From Fennellomyces sp. T-0311 (Eukaryota > Mucoromycota > Mucoromycetes > Mucorales > Lichtheimiaceae), in assembly GCA_025266875.1 (NCBI GenBank), contig JALLLT010000031.1, forward strand, positions 124,001 to 188,000: a DNA stretch of 64,000 nt. Direction: 5' to 3'. The number at the start of each line of letters is the position of its first letter. The stretch's first letter is position 1. Both the position numbers and the translations under genes were made by a program. Below are positions 34,790-45,390 of the stretch, in pieces. The notes beneath the pieces were generated by a model. The model had not been told where the DNA came from. It ran no database searches and was given only the letters and a program-made list of their open reading frames with translations.

Positions 34790-36024
34790 TTAAGAACAAA
34801 TGAAGCCGTGGAATCATGGTACACATGTAGACGGGTGATCACCTCGTTACTGCCAAAGCTGTTGCCAAAGAGATCAATATTCTCAATGATGAAATATTGA
34901 ACTCGAGCGTAATTGACCAGTTGGTAATGACTGGTCCACAGCTCGATGCGTTGACAGAAGAGCGAGCTGACTCCTTGCACTGTTTACCTCTCGTTGTTGC
35001 TCGCTGCTCATCGGAACAAAAGTCAAGATTATCCAGGCAGCGAAACGACGACAATTGATATCCGCCATGACAGGCGACGGTGTCAACAATTCTCCTTCTC
35101 CATGGATTGCAGATGTTGGTATTGCGATGGGGAAGAATGGCAGTGACGTAGCCAAAAAAGCATCCGATATTGTCCTGACAGATGGCAGTTTCGCAACAAT
35201 CATTCGAGCAATAGCTGAAGGGCACCGTATTTATCAGAACATACAGCGGTTTCTTCTTCACTATTATATTGTCATACCGTCATTGGCTCTCGCTGTGATG
35301 TCTTGCCTTGTCTTACGTGACTCACCCGGTTTAACTGTTGCACCAGTCTCAACCACCACGATGATCTCTATATACGCTGGTATGTAAAAATAATTAAGCA
35401 TAAGCATATTTAAAATACTTACAAGACATTATCTTACATAGCTGTCACGCCGCCGGCAAGTGCACTTAGCGTCCAATCAGCATCCGCTATCATCATGGAA
35501 GAACCTCCACGTCCACCTACTGAAAGTATCGTCAATCGCGAGATTCTTACGGGAACTTTCACATATTCCATCTTTGCTGGTATTACATGTGCTGTTGCAT
35601 TTTTTGTTCCACTTTACTCTGTGGGCGGAGAAGATGTACAAGGTATTACTAAGGAGGACTTTGTGACCCATTTTCGAGCACGATCATCCCTTCTTGTCAC
35701 ATATTTGCTATGCTCACTTGTGGCAATGACGCATTGCCGAAGTGGCTGTCGGCCAGAATGGAGTCTACGTGGCCTCAAGATGACCTTCACTTCGCATACG
35801 GTGATAGGTACACTTTTCATTCGACGTTGTCTGTCTGGGCATCTTTTTGTATGTCCCGTAGTGGCGATCAAAGGGTACGGATTAATTGGTATCATTTGAG
35901 AGTGGGGTCTCGCTGTCGCATTAACAGTTTCTGTATTGTATCTGGTGAATTATACAAATGTTTGAAAAGACGTTTGATGAAACCAATAAGGACACACCCT
36001 ATTGATGATATTTTGCTTCCTTAG
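34790..36024 (+). pseudogene. Decayed, 5'-truncated copy of the ENA-like P-type ATPase
   Basis: This copy matches the second half of the intact ATPase at 48473-51540 but is in the opposite orientation. It starts near GIMVHM (a stop replaces the next Leu) and TGDH, runs through IDQLVMTGPQLDALTEE, and has a frameshift near 35020. It continues MISAMTGDGVNNSPS (the intact gene has GDGVNDSPS), VGIAMGKNGSDVAKKASDI, RIYQNIQRFL, an intron near 35385-35440, MEEPPRPPTESIVNREIL and MTHCRS. Stops interrupt the last membrane segment. The phosphorylation domain with DKTGT and the first four membrane helices are absent. Confidence 0.85.
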
Positions 36025-36901
36025 TACTTTCTTCTGTAAATATCTTCAATTTATTACCAGCAGTTCATGTACGATAAATACTTGTTGATTTTGTTGAGTG
36101 CTTTTATATTTCTATATTTATTTAGTTAACAGATATGACATGAAAGTAGATGGCTTACCTAGAGCAACATGAGATCGTTTAAAAATGAAATATATACAGT
36201 AAAACCTCTCTTTTCGCAACTAAAAAAACCAGAATTCCGTTGCCAACTCTGAGGTTTCGTAAGTACCGGGGCCATTTCTAACTGCTTTGTCACTGGCAAG
36301 TCCCCCAATAATGTTGCAGAAAGCGGAAGTACGTGTGCAAAAAGCTGATGTTACGAAAAGCGGGGTCACACTGTAGTTTGTCGATGGGCTTGTAAGCGGG
36401 CAGCTCGCTATATTCAATATCTCACTAATTACATCAAATTACCACGCATTGCAAACGATTGCAATTTTTCGTCTTCGAAGCTGAATATTGTGATTCTTTG
36501 CAGAAAGTGACCAAACACTTTTAAGTAGAGGGCAATGTGTTCTCCGATGATGAATATGCAACGAATGCTTTTTCACTGCGCTTTTCCAGAGTTTTTTGTA
36601 TGGCAGTGGAAACAGGCATGACCTTTGTAGAAAAATGCTACTTAGTTAGAAAGCCTGCCGGAAGACTATCATAACATTACAAGTATGTGTACCACGGTTA
36701 CCATCATTGCTACACCGGGTAAAGCACTGTACATAGCCGCTACAAGGCTGCATTATTATTTTGAAGTGATCCAACATAATATCTGCACCAAGTGTTCTTC
36801 GCTCGGATCTTTGTGAAGTGAATGCGGCATAACCGGGACGGCCATATGTCTTTATATTATACAAACTTTTTTTAACCGGAAAAAAGCAATAACGATATAT
36901 T
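36025..36901. other. Intergenic, no gene recognised
   Basis: AT-rich sequence between the ATPase relic and the 3' end of the RNase gene. Frames are short and without motifs. Confidence 0.4.
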
Positions 36902-39796
36902 CTATACAAGTTCTAAATCTACATGACGATGAAACTGGTCCAGTCGAACCATTCGCACTTTGACGACCTCGCCCATCTGCAAAGTTCTGTTTAGTTTCTG
37001 AACACGAGCCTTGAGACCTAGTTCAAGAATAGTAACCCGCGCGGTTTCCATGGTACCACCCAGCTCAGAACGCGATGACTGGTTGGGAACATTTACGATA
37101 CACGTCCACTCCATATCCTCTCCATGACTATCGGCGATCAACCGCCGCATCATTTCCATCACCCAGAATTGCAAACTGTCTTGCTGCAAGAACGACAATC
37201 GTTTCTCTTGCGTCTCTAGTCGAGGCAAAAGTGAATCGAGCGTCTCCTTTGTGAACGGTGCAGATTGCTTCAGCATATGTGCCTTGAGTTGCCAATGGGT
37301 GACAATATCCAGATATCGACGAAGCGGCGAGGTTGCCTTGACATAACCGTTCGGAATACCCATCAAGACATGAGGTAAACCTACTGACGATGTGATTGAT
37401 GCTGGAGGCAGCAGTTTCATATAAGGAATCACGTTTGCTAATCCAATTGTACCCGTCTGCGGGTTTCGATCGTCTAACATTTGTTGGCGCAATGCAATGT
37501 CGGAACTGGTCGCATTCTCCGGCCATGTCTGTGTACGGTGTGGGATAACCACGTTGTGTTCTTGAGCATAGTGACTAGCGACACGACCACCAAGAATCAT
37601 GGCTTCGGCTACCATTCTCTTGGCTGGCGAGGCACTCGAGTTTTCAAGGCCAACGCGGATCAACGGGAGCGTGGATGGATATTCTGCTTTGGTAAACCGG
37701 AGACTGGGGATGTCCAACGGCTGTGGGTCAAGATCGACATATGGACTCGCACGAACAAAGTTCAGCGCGCCGCTCTGGAATCGGAATTTGCTGTGGTGCT
37801 GCGTGAGCTTAAATATATCCAGGAGATCCTGTTCGGATTCGCTGGTCACCGTGCTGTTTACTGATGCTGTGGGAGACTCTGGTATTGAGGTCGGGTGTGC
37901 GAATTTCTTGGAGAAGTCTACCAGTGGCTCGGAGGGTATTGTACTAGCAGCGTGGGGTTCCAGATACGCATCGACATCGTTGTAGTACATCTTCTGGATA
38001 TTCTTTACCAAGCTTGGTCGAACCTTCCATTCGTGCAAGTCACCTTGATGATCCAACCTCGCACTAAAGGTAAGCGCATACTGTGACCCATCACTGTTCG
38101 TCTGTGCCGTCGAGCCCAAACTGAACTTGTTCGATGACAATTCAGTGGGAAGAATTGGATAGTGTCGTTCGGGCAAGTACAACGTTTGGCCACGCTGCTG
38201 CATCACCATCGCCAGTTCGTGTGTGGGTGGGATGTACGCGGAAGGATCGGCAATGTGTATATGTATCCATGCAGCGTCTTGGCCGGGAATACGCTCAATC
38301 GATATACCATCGTCGATTTCCTTGGCCGCTGAATCATCGATCGTGTACACTGGCATGTCACCAAAGTCGTGGCGGATGGCATCACAGGGATCACGTGCGT
38401 AGAAATCGGACTGATCCAGCTTGCCTTCCAAGTAAATGTTGGCATGGTGCTGCATCGTGTCATCCATTTTGGTTGCTTTGTCTGACCAGAAAAAGTCGTC
38501 GGCAGCTGCTGCGTTTTGGAACAGCGTAATATTGTCCCATGGCTTAAGCATGCCGACCTGCTTCAAGAACTGGATGGCCACCAATCGATCGATGAACAAG
38601 TTGTCGTAGGCCCCCAATCCCTTCAGAATCGTTGGCGCAAACACCTCGTGTGGCGAATGAATGCCTGTACGTGGAGTCTTGACCCAGTCCGCAATAAAGT
38701 TAATGTACTTGCGATACATCGGTTCGAATCCAACGTTGCGGGTTTCATCAAGAATAAGTTTCGAAGTGGGCGACACGGTACCCATCACCGGGTCGGCGTG
38801 GCTGTTGTACGAATCGAGCACTCCTTTGGCAATCTTTAGAAACTTAGTGTATTGCGACGAGCGCTGCCGAATCGATTCGATAATCTGCGAAAGTTCCTCT
38901 GCCGCATCGACTGATCGAAGCGTCCACTGCTGGGTTCGTGACATATCGGTCGCAGGGGTGTAGTGGATGTTGTCGTCTATCAGATAGAGAAAGGTGGCAT
39001 GTCGTTGCTCTGATGTTGGTGCGGCTGTGGCGTAGGCGACCTTGGCCAGATCGTCGATGCTCACAGTAACGGTGTCGGTGGTGGACTTTGCTTGTTGGAT
39101 AAAGTGATCGTACACCTTGCTGAGTCCCTTGAGACCCAATCCTTTGCGCAGCTGGATCGTGCGCTGATAGTCAAACACCCTACGACTGAACGCGGGAATA
39201 GGGTAGTTGTCGGGCATGGATTCAGCAAGCGGATCAAATCTGAAGTTGGAGAGCCGTACGTCTTCCTGGAGGAATCGTGGTACGATGAATGCGACAGTTG
39301 TGCTGTTAAACTCCTTTGTCTTCCCGTTTCGGAGCAACACTGTCAACACTTGACGTCCTCCGCTGGCCTTTCTTTGTCCCACCACCACGCCACTGTACTG
39401 TCCGTTCCTTCGGCAGAACGGTTAGCTTTCTTTTATCACTCAACAAGGTAACCACACATACTGGAAAATCTCGACATAGTCTCCCAGGTGGACCACCGGT
39501 CGAGCGAGCAACCGTTTGTTTACGTCTTTGGCTTCGGACGTGATTTCCAAATCATTGACAATGTCGTTAGATTCTTCTTCTGGAGGTAGCTCCTCAATCG
39601 CAGCTGAATCTTGCATGGCACTCTTTTGCGAAGTGACCGCTCGAGCCTTTGGCAATGAGTTGGTAAGGTTGCGCTTTGAACTGACATTGGGTCTGACAGC
39701 CGACCGTGTGCTCTTTGCCCGAATGAGAACATTGCTGCGATATTTGGTACCTTGAATCAGTGCGATTGCACTGCGATGTGCCTGACGAGACAGCAT
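36902..39796 (-). CDS. dss1: Mitochondrial RNase II-family 3'-5' exoribonuclease (DSS1-like)
   Basis: Two exons (39462-39796 and 36902-39407) give 946 residues. The N terminus is Arg/Ser-rich without acids for about 45 residues, a mitochondrial presequence. The RNB catalytic centre is at about residues 440-480: VYTIDDSAAKEIDDGISIE supplies the Asp residues that bind Mg, followed by WIHIHIADPSAYI, GQTLYLPERHYPILP and SSNKFSLG. The RNB end shows VKATSPLRRYLDIVTHWQLKA (arginines of the active site). In yeast, Dss1 with the helicase Suv3 forms the mitochondrial degradosome; the N-terminal presequence and lack of S1-rich bacterial features fit that role. An Ena-type stretch is not present. Assignment to Dss1 rather than another RNB protein is inferred. 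Confidence 0.9.
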
Positions 39797-39845
39797 GTCA
39801 AGGTAAGAAGGCTAAAAAAACACATGTTTTGCATAGTTTCGTGAC

Positions 39846-39853
39846 TTATATAA
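39846..39853 (-). promoter_or_regulatory. Possible TATA element of the RNase gene
   Basis: TTATATAA, palindromic, 50 bases upstream of the RNase II gene's start codon (39796). Position is plausible but the motif is common in AT-rich DNA. Confidence 0.3.
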
Positions 39854-39997
39854 CGTTTGCTGGGTTACATGAATCTCAGCAATGCCTCATTTCTCACACT
39901 GGGCGTATCAACGGCGTGTGTCAAACAAATACAGCGTATATTTCTTTTACAAGAAGAGAGAGTGGCAAATAAGGAGAAAAAGGTATACATTAAAGCT

Positions 39998-40312
39998 TTA
40001 CGCGAGGAGTGCCTGGCCCTGGGTGGTGACCTCGCCGTCGGCTTCAATATGCTCAACGTGTTCATGCTTCAATGAGAACGACGAGACGAGATCGTCTGGG
40101 ACTGTGACAGAGTAGCCCTTGAGAGCCGACTTGTAGACGTTTGTAACTTCGGCACCGCTATCCTTGGCCTTCTGGACCTCGGCGTCAATCACTTCATCAG
40201 GGGTATCCTTCTTGAAAGTCACGATATAGCTTGAACCTTTGGACGTTTGCGGTTTTTTGTCAGTAAACTTGCTAAAGAAGGCTTTGAATTGGGATAGAAT
40301 ATTACCAGACAT
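39998..40312 (-). CDS. Proteinase B inhibitor-like protein (peptidase inhibitor I9 domain)
   Basis: A 104-residue single-exon protein. After a short Lys/Phe-rich leader, SSYIVTFKKDTPDEVIDAEVQKAKDSG, VTNVYKSALKGYSVTVPDDL and the C-terminal HVEHIEADGEVTTQ form an inhibitor I9 (subtilisin propeptide-like) fold. Yeast Pbi2, a cytosolic inhibitor of vacuolar proteinase B that also aids vacuole fusion, has the same architecture. It has no protease domain attached and no signal peptide, as for Pbi2. Confidence 0.88.
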   Translation of the reverse strand: MSGNILSQFKAFFSKFTDKKPQTSKGSSYIVTFKKDTPDEVIDAEVQKAKDSGAEVTNVYKSALKGYSVTVPDDLVSSFSLKHEHVEHIEADGEVTTQGQALLA

Positions 40313-40373
40313 ATTTTTTAGTGGGAAAAAGGGTGAGTAAAGAAGAAAGGAAAGAGAGAAAGCGAAAAGCGAG

Positions 40374-40380
40374 CTTTATA
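40374..40380 (-). promoter_or_regulatory. TATA box of the I9 inhibitor gene
   Basis: TATAAAG on the minus strand in a GC-richer context (GGCGGTATAAAGCTCG), about 62 bases upstream of the start codon at 40312. Confidence 0.5.
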
Positions 40381-41923
40381 CCGCCCAGTAACCTTGGCAC
40401 GCGCTTACGTTTGTATGTGACACAAAGCGAAATCTCGGCTTACATTTTAAGACTACTCAGCATCATGCATGAACGATACGATCTCTTGGTATACGCAAGA
40501 AACGGATTCCTTGGCGATGAAAGGTCCCTGCATCTGCTTTCTGGATTTTCCGTCGATCGAAAAAAAAAAGTAAGTATAGCATGCTTCCTTTGGATAACAT
40601 CATGGCACATATGGTGCCGCTTGTATAACGACCGATGAAACACTATGTGTATACTTGCCCGAGCAAGTTGCAGCCAGCATCGATGCATGCATAAACTGAA
40701 TACCACTCTTCCGATCGATGCTCTCATGACCCGATTTCGCGTCGTACGATCGGAACAACGTTACCGAGGGAAAACATTCTTTCTCGGGTCGACAGGGACG
40801 TCATTGTGATGCAAATTCGTCCATAATTCATCGAAAACCTTGCCCGTGAAATGCATAGATTTGCAGATGCAAAGGAAGTAGGCTAGTCCCAATGACACGG
40901 ACGCGCCGATACTATTCGTTGCCATATGCTTATCAATATATCATATCAACGGCGTGTAAAACATTGAGTATCCTCCCTTATCAGACACTTTTGAGAGAGA
41001 TAAACGGTATCCAAAACACCGTTTAGCTAGGTTATGTTGCCGAGCTCGACGAAACTGTATGCAAGTAGTTGCCACACAGACGCGCTGCTTACTTGCATGT
41101 GATATGAGTTGACCCGAAAGTGCTTCGAACGGATCATATGACTCGTTTAATTATTAATACAGGGCATATTCGAGTTTAAACGATATGTCTTGGTTTTGCA
41201 TATGGTTCAACGGGATCCTATGTGCACACAAGCATATAACTTGCTGCAGAGGATTGTTGTCTATTTCACACTCTGGATTGAGGGGTGCGTCGACTTGATT
41301 GGTCAGATCTGTAGCAGGGGTGCTCTATGACAATGGATCTTTTCATGGACAACGATCGACTTTAGCACAGCTTCTGTCAGATTCTATGCCGCATGTACTT
41401 TTCTCTTCCTTGAACTACTTAATACAGTTCCCTTGAAAAGCTGCTGATGTGTCAGGTCAGTTACAGTGAGCTCCCAGGCCAAAAAGTCCAAGCATATTGC
41501 AAAAGAAGCGTTCGTAGCCATCCAAACGACGATCCGGGAAAGCGAAACCAGCAGCAAATCGGGATATGCACGCTCAGGGACCTGCTAAGAAAACGATGAA
41601 TCGAACGATGCCGAGATGTTCTATTAAACAAGTGTAATATATGCGTATTTGTTTTCTTGACAAGTGACCATAATTAGGTTGTCAGTGAGGATTTAAAAAT
41701 TAATCCATTCGGGGAAAGATTTGTTGTGTATTTATATATAGATATGTGGATATCCTTACTGGTATCATTGATGCTTTTTTTGCTGGGCACAGTAGATAGG
41801 AATAGACGTAGCTATATAAACGTCCGGGGAGATGAAGTTTGTGCTAAATTGGATGGGGATTATGCTAGGCGACCAGATAACTTTGGACAACCCAAATAGA
41901 AAGATTGGAATGGAAAGACACCG
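40381..41923. other. Intergenic, no gene recognised
   Basis: About 1.5 kb between the inhibitor gene promoter and the 3' end of the RRM gene. No frame shows a motif, and I could not assemble any spliced reading. Confidence 0.4.
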
Positions 41924-43326
41924 CTAGTGCAAATATTGCTGTTGGTAGTATGCCTGTTGAGGTGGCTGTTGATGGTGATGCTGCTGTTGTTGGTAATAAT
42001 TGTAGAAACTGTTGGAATTGTTACTGTCTTGCGATAATGACCGATCTCGTCCCCACGACAGCTGAAAAATAAAGTTAGCGAGGGAGTCGCTGGTGACCAA
42101 CAACAAACTACCTTAATAGGGCGACCGTTCAGGATAGCCCCTTGCAGTGAAGCAATCGCCAGCGCAGCATGTTCATGCAAATCCATCCTATATATGGATT
42201 GACCCAATTGTGCATCAGCAAAAGACCCTTTTGCCGTCCCATCCAAACTTACTTTACAAAGGCGAATCCACGTTCTGGCTGAAGTCGAATCTCAACAATA
42301 TATCCATAATGCTGGAACAGCTGAGCAAGATCATGCTCTATATTCTGGTTAACTATCCACGGCTATATATACAAAAAATGAGGCTTTTACTTACGCGCCA
42401 CTTTGGCAGATAGGTTACCGACATAAACCGTTGTGTTGTACGCCGAAGTTTGAGCCAGCGCCTGCTCAAAAGTCACATACTGCGTCGGAACTGCAGGTGA
42501 GTCAGCATATTAGATTGACTCGGTGCACGTATGCATGAAATAAGCAATTTACCAGCAGCAGGAGCAGTGGTGTTGTTACTATTATACCCGTTGTTGGTGT
42601 TTTTCTGGTTTGCCCAGTTGACTCTGATGGCGCGGGAACCGAGCCGCTCGCCATTCATGGTGGCAATCGCCTGTTCAGCGTGCGCCCTGTTTTTGAACGC
42701 AACAAATCCAAAGCCCCGAGACTTTCCCGTATTCATATCCCACATGACGCGTGCATCGCTTGCATAGTTATGAGTTTCAAGCCGAAATTCCCCTAACAAA
42801 AAACACTTACGACATGCTGCTAAATACCCCAAATGCCTTTCCAAGTACATCATCGCTGACTTCGGGACAAAGATCACCGATAAAGATATGGTAATGATTC
42901 GATGTGTCGTCCTTTTGTGTCGATCCCTGTGCTGCCCAGTTCACTTTGATTTCCTGTATGAAAAGATCTGAGTAAAAAATGAACATATTCTTTGTTGAAT
43001 GTCGTCTTACGCTGCTGAAAATACGTCGACCATTCATGGTGGCAAGCGCTTGTTTAGCTGTATGATGATCCAAAAACTCGATAAATCCATAGTTGCAGCC
43101 GCCGTGTGTGAACTTTGGAAGTCAATACATTGGCTCATAAAGTGACAATGTTTTCCCCCTTTTTGCTTACATTCTTGTCGGGAATCACCTTGACACTTTT
43201 GACATGACCAGTGACGGAAAAGATCTCGCGCAACATGGCATCGGTTACTCGAGGATCCATGTTGCCTACATACAGAGCCTTGCAACCGTCATTGGGAGAG
43301 AGGGTGATGCTGCTGGGAAAGACCAT
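41924..43326 (-). CDS. Three-RRM RNA-binding protein, TIA-1/Pub1-like
   Basis: Eight minus-strand exons (43171-43326, 43011-43112, 42811-42953, 42553-42758, 42395-42490, 42253-42337, 42112-42187, 41924-42061) total 334 codons including the stop (333 residues). RRM1 has [20 protein letters not shown] (RNP2) and [16 protein letters not shown] (RNP1). RRM2 has [20 protein letters not shown] and [23 protein letters not shown]3 has [20 protein letters not shown] and [19 protein letters not shown]. The C terminus is a Gln/His/Tyr-rich low-complexity tail. Three RRMs with such a tail are the layout of TIA-1, Pub1 and Nam8, which bind U-rich RNA in splicing, mRNA stability and stress granules. Which of these it corresponds to is not decidable here. 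Confidence 0.9.
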
Positions 43327-44332
43327 GCTGACAAGCAAGATCGAAAAGAAAAAAAGAGAAATAAATAAAAAGTTACGGATGACCTCTCGGTGACGTTTCC
43401 GGCGTTGTGTAGCCTTGGCCACCGACAATGCAGGCGTCGTGACACAGATTTATTTTGTTACCCACGATATGCCGCTTCCATAGTTACAAGGCTTCACAAC
43501 ACGTATTTAATATGTTGTAAACAGTCCCATGTAACAAAAGTCTATAAAAATTATATGTAGCGTTTTTTTACTGCCTGTTGTGTTTGAGAACTCGGCTCGG
43601 GGCCCTTCTGTTATGCCATTTTAGTTTCCGTGATCGACTCCAATAAACTGCTACTTTCCCCTTGCCCATTGGTAATCTAGATATAATTATGAATATACTT
43701 GGGGTATAGGAGCTCCATTAGTATAGTGAACCGAGTGACACGACGACACAGGGCGCGAAGCTGTTTTGAAAGGTAAAGTCTTCAACCCAATCTCATATAT
43801 GTATATCTGCTTGTCATTTCACGGACATCTTGCATAATCTGTGAGTAAGCGCTCTAATTGTGTAACATACGTAACGATGACTCGATAAGGCGTCCCACCA
43901 GGAATACTTTGTGAAAGGTGGGAATTACACAGATTTCGCTTAGGAAGCTTTATCCCGCGGTCAAGTATATAGTAAATGCGATATAAAACTTGTGTATGGA
44001 AAACAGCTACTCTTGTTTTTGTTGTTGTTTGTGACAGACATAGGCAACACAGGCACACCCTCCCGCATACGCACAGCACAGCACACGTATAAGTGACATC
44101 TTTTATATTGGCACAGAGCACCATGTAGTCCGTAACTGATACTCTGACAAATTCGTGTAACTGTAGCACCTGATTAGCTTATCAGCAGTGGAATGAGATC
44201 GAGTAAGTGCAGAATACTTTTAATAATGAAGGGATAGATGGACTGTTTCATCCTTTCTCCAGCATACATTCAAGTATAACACTAATTTGCAAGAGCTGAA
44301 AACTATAATCTAACTAGGGATGGCAAGTGGTA
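43327..44332. other. Intergenic, promoter side of the RRM gene
   Basis: No gene recognised. A minus-strand frame runs on upstream of the RRM start codon (to 43428), but its hydrophobic run is more likely 5' leader than protein. The minus-strand frame at 43819-44169 has no motif. Confidence 0.4.
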
Positions 44333-45390
44333 CTAAAGGAAAACATCGCCAATTAATCGGTGAGTTATCTGTAATGTCAACGCAACGCGGTCCAACCGCA
44401 TCATCCTACGCCACTTCCCACCAATGCCATGCTCCACGATGGCCTTATTTTCAATTTCTCCGTCTTCATCGACCTGTTTGACGTGTCAATACGGTCACTT
44501 GATCGATTCATCCATTCTCACCTTACCTTGAATTTCCATTCTTTGTTCGTCAACTTTTCGGGGTTTGTTCGAGTGCACATCTGATTTCATCGAGCTGCTT
44601 GGCATGTTCTAACAAACCGTTTCTTGATCCAATTCAGTCTTTCATACCTCGCTTTTCAATGTCCTGCGCCTGGTTGCCTTGCCAATCAATCCGCAACTAC
44701 GAACCGCCATACCTGTCGATCTACCATATACAGAGTGCAGCAAAAGTTAGCGACAATGGAGGATTGCAGTTGTTACCTTGCGCATGTCGAGCATCCAGCA
44801 GCGATCGAGTCGTGTTTCAAGAGAAGAGTCGCTCAAATAGGTTGCCAGGGAATCAGATGCACCGAGCATCCGAATGTAGCAAGCACTAAACACTTGGGCA
44901 TATCCTCGCAGCAAACGCGGTTTCCTCGGACCGTTCACTTCAAGGTATTGGCCCTGTCAAAGATATAAAAAGAAGTAGACAAAGAACAACGGAGGGAGAC
45001 CCAAGTGAACCAGAATCCATGGCCACAAGGACCCATGAACTCCCTCAGAGGTTTACATTGAACGTGAGTCTGAACACCTACGATAATGCCTTTGCTACGT
45101 AACTGGCGTAACAGGAACCTGACACCGATTGGACCACTCGAATGAGCAATCTCGGGCAGATTCTGAAAGTTGTGTGCGTTGCAGTTTGGCGAATGCCCTC
45201 CCCGCAAAGGTAGCAAAGACAAAACCGGGACCTCTCTCCGGGTACATTTGGCGAAAGAGGAGACCAGTGAACCATGACCAGGAAGCGCATGACCCAGTGG
45301 CATCAATGACTTGAACGGAACACCAACTACAGCTTTCGCTGTCGACCATGCCTCCTCAATCACCGTACCGCCACAGAAGATAAATCGCAA
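44333..45390 (-). pseudogene. Decayed multi-exon gene, unrecognised family
   Basis: A spliced reading fits five exons: 45001-45390, 44777-44953, 44648-44696, 44527-44580 and 44333-44473, with good GT-AG introns of 47-80 nt. It reads REFMGPCGHGFWFTW, then GQYLEVNGPRKPRLLRGYAQ and YIRMLGASDSL, LETRLDRCWMLDMRKLRIDW, then DIEKRDVHSNKPRKVDEQR, then VDEDGEIENK and HGIGGKWRRMMRLDRVALTL. Phases agree except at the last junction, where one base is extra, so this copy is probably dead or the last junction is misread. The upstream part of the first exon (before about 45070) is uncertain because another frame is also open. I know no function for the family. It has the look of a multi-copy fungal gene, perhaps a transposon-borne one. 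Confidence 0.35.
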
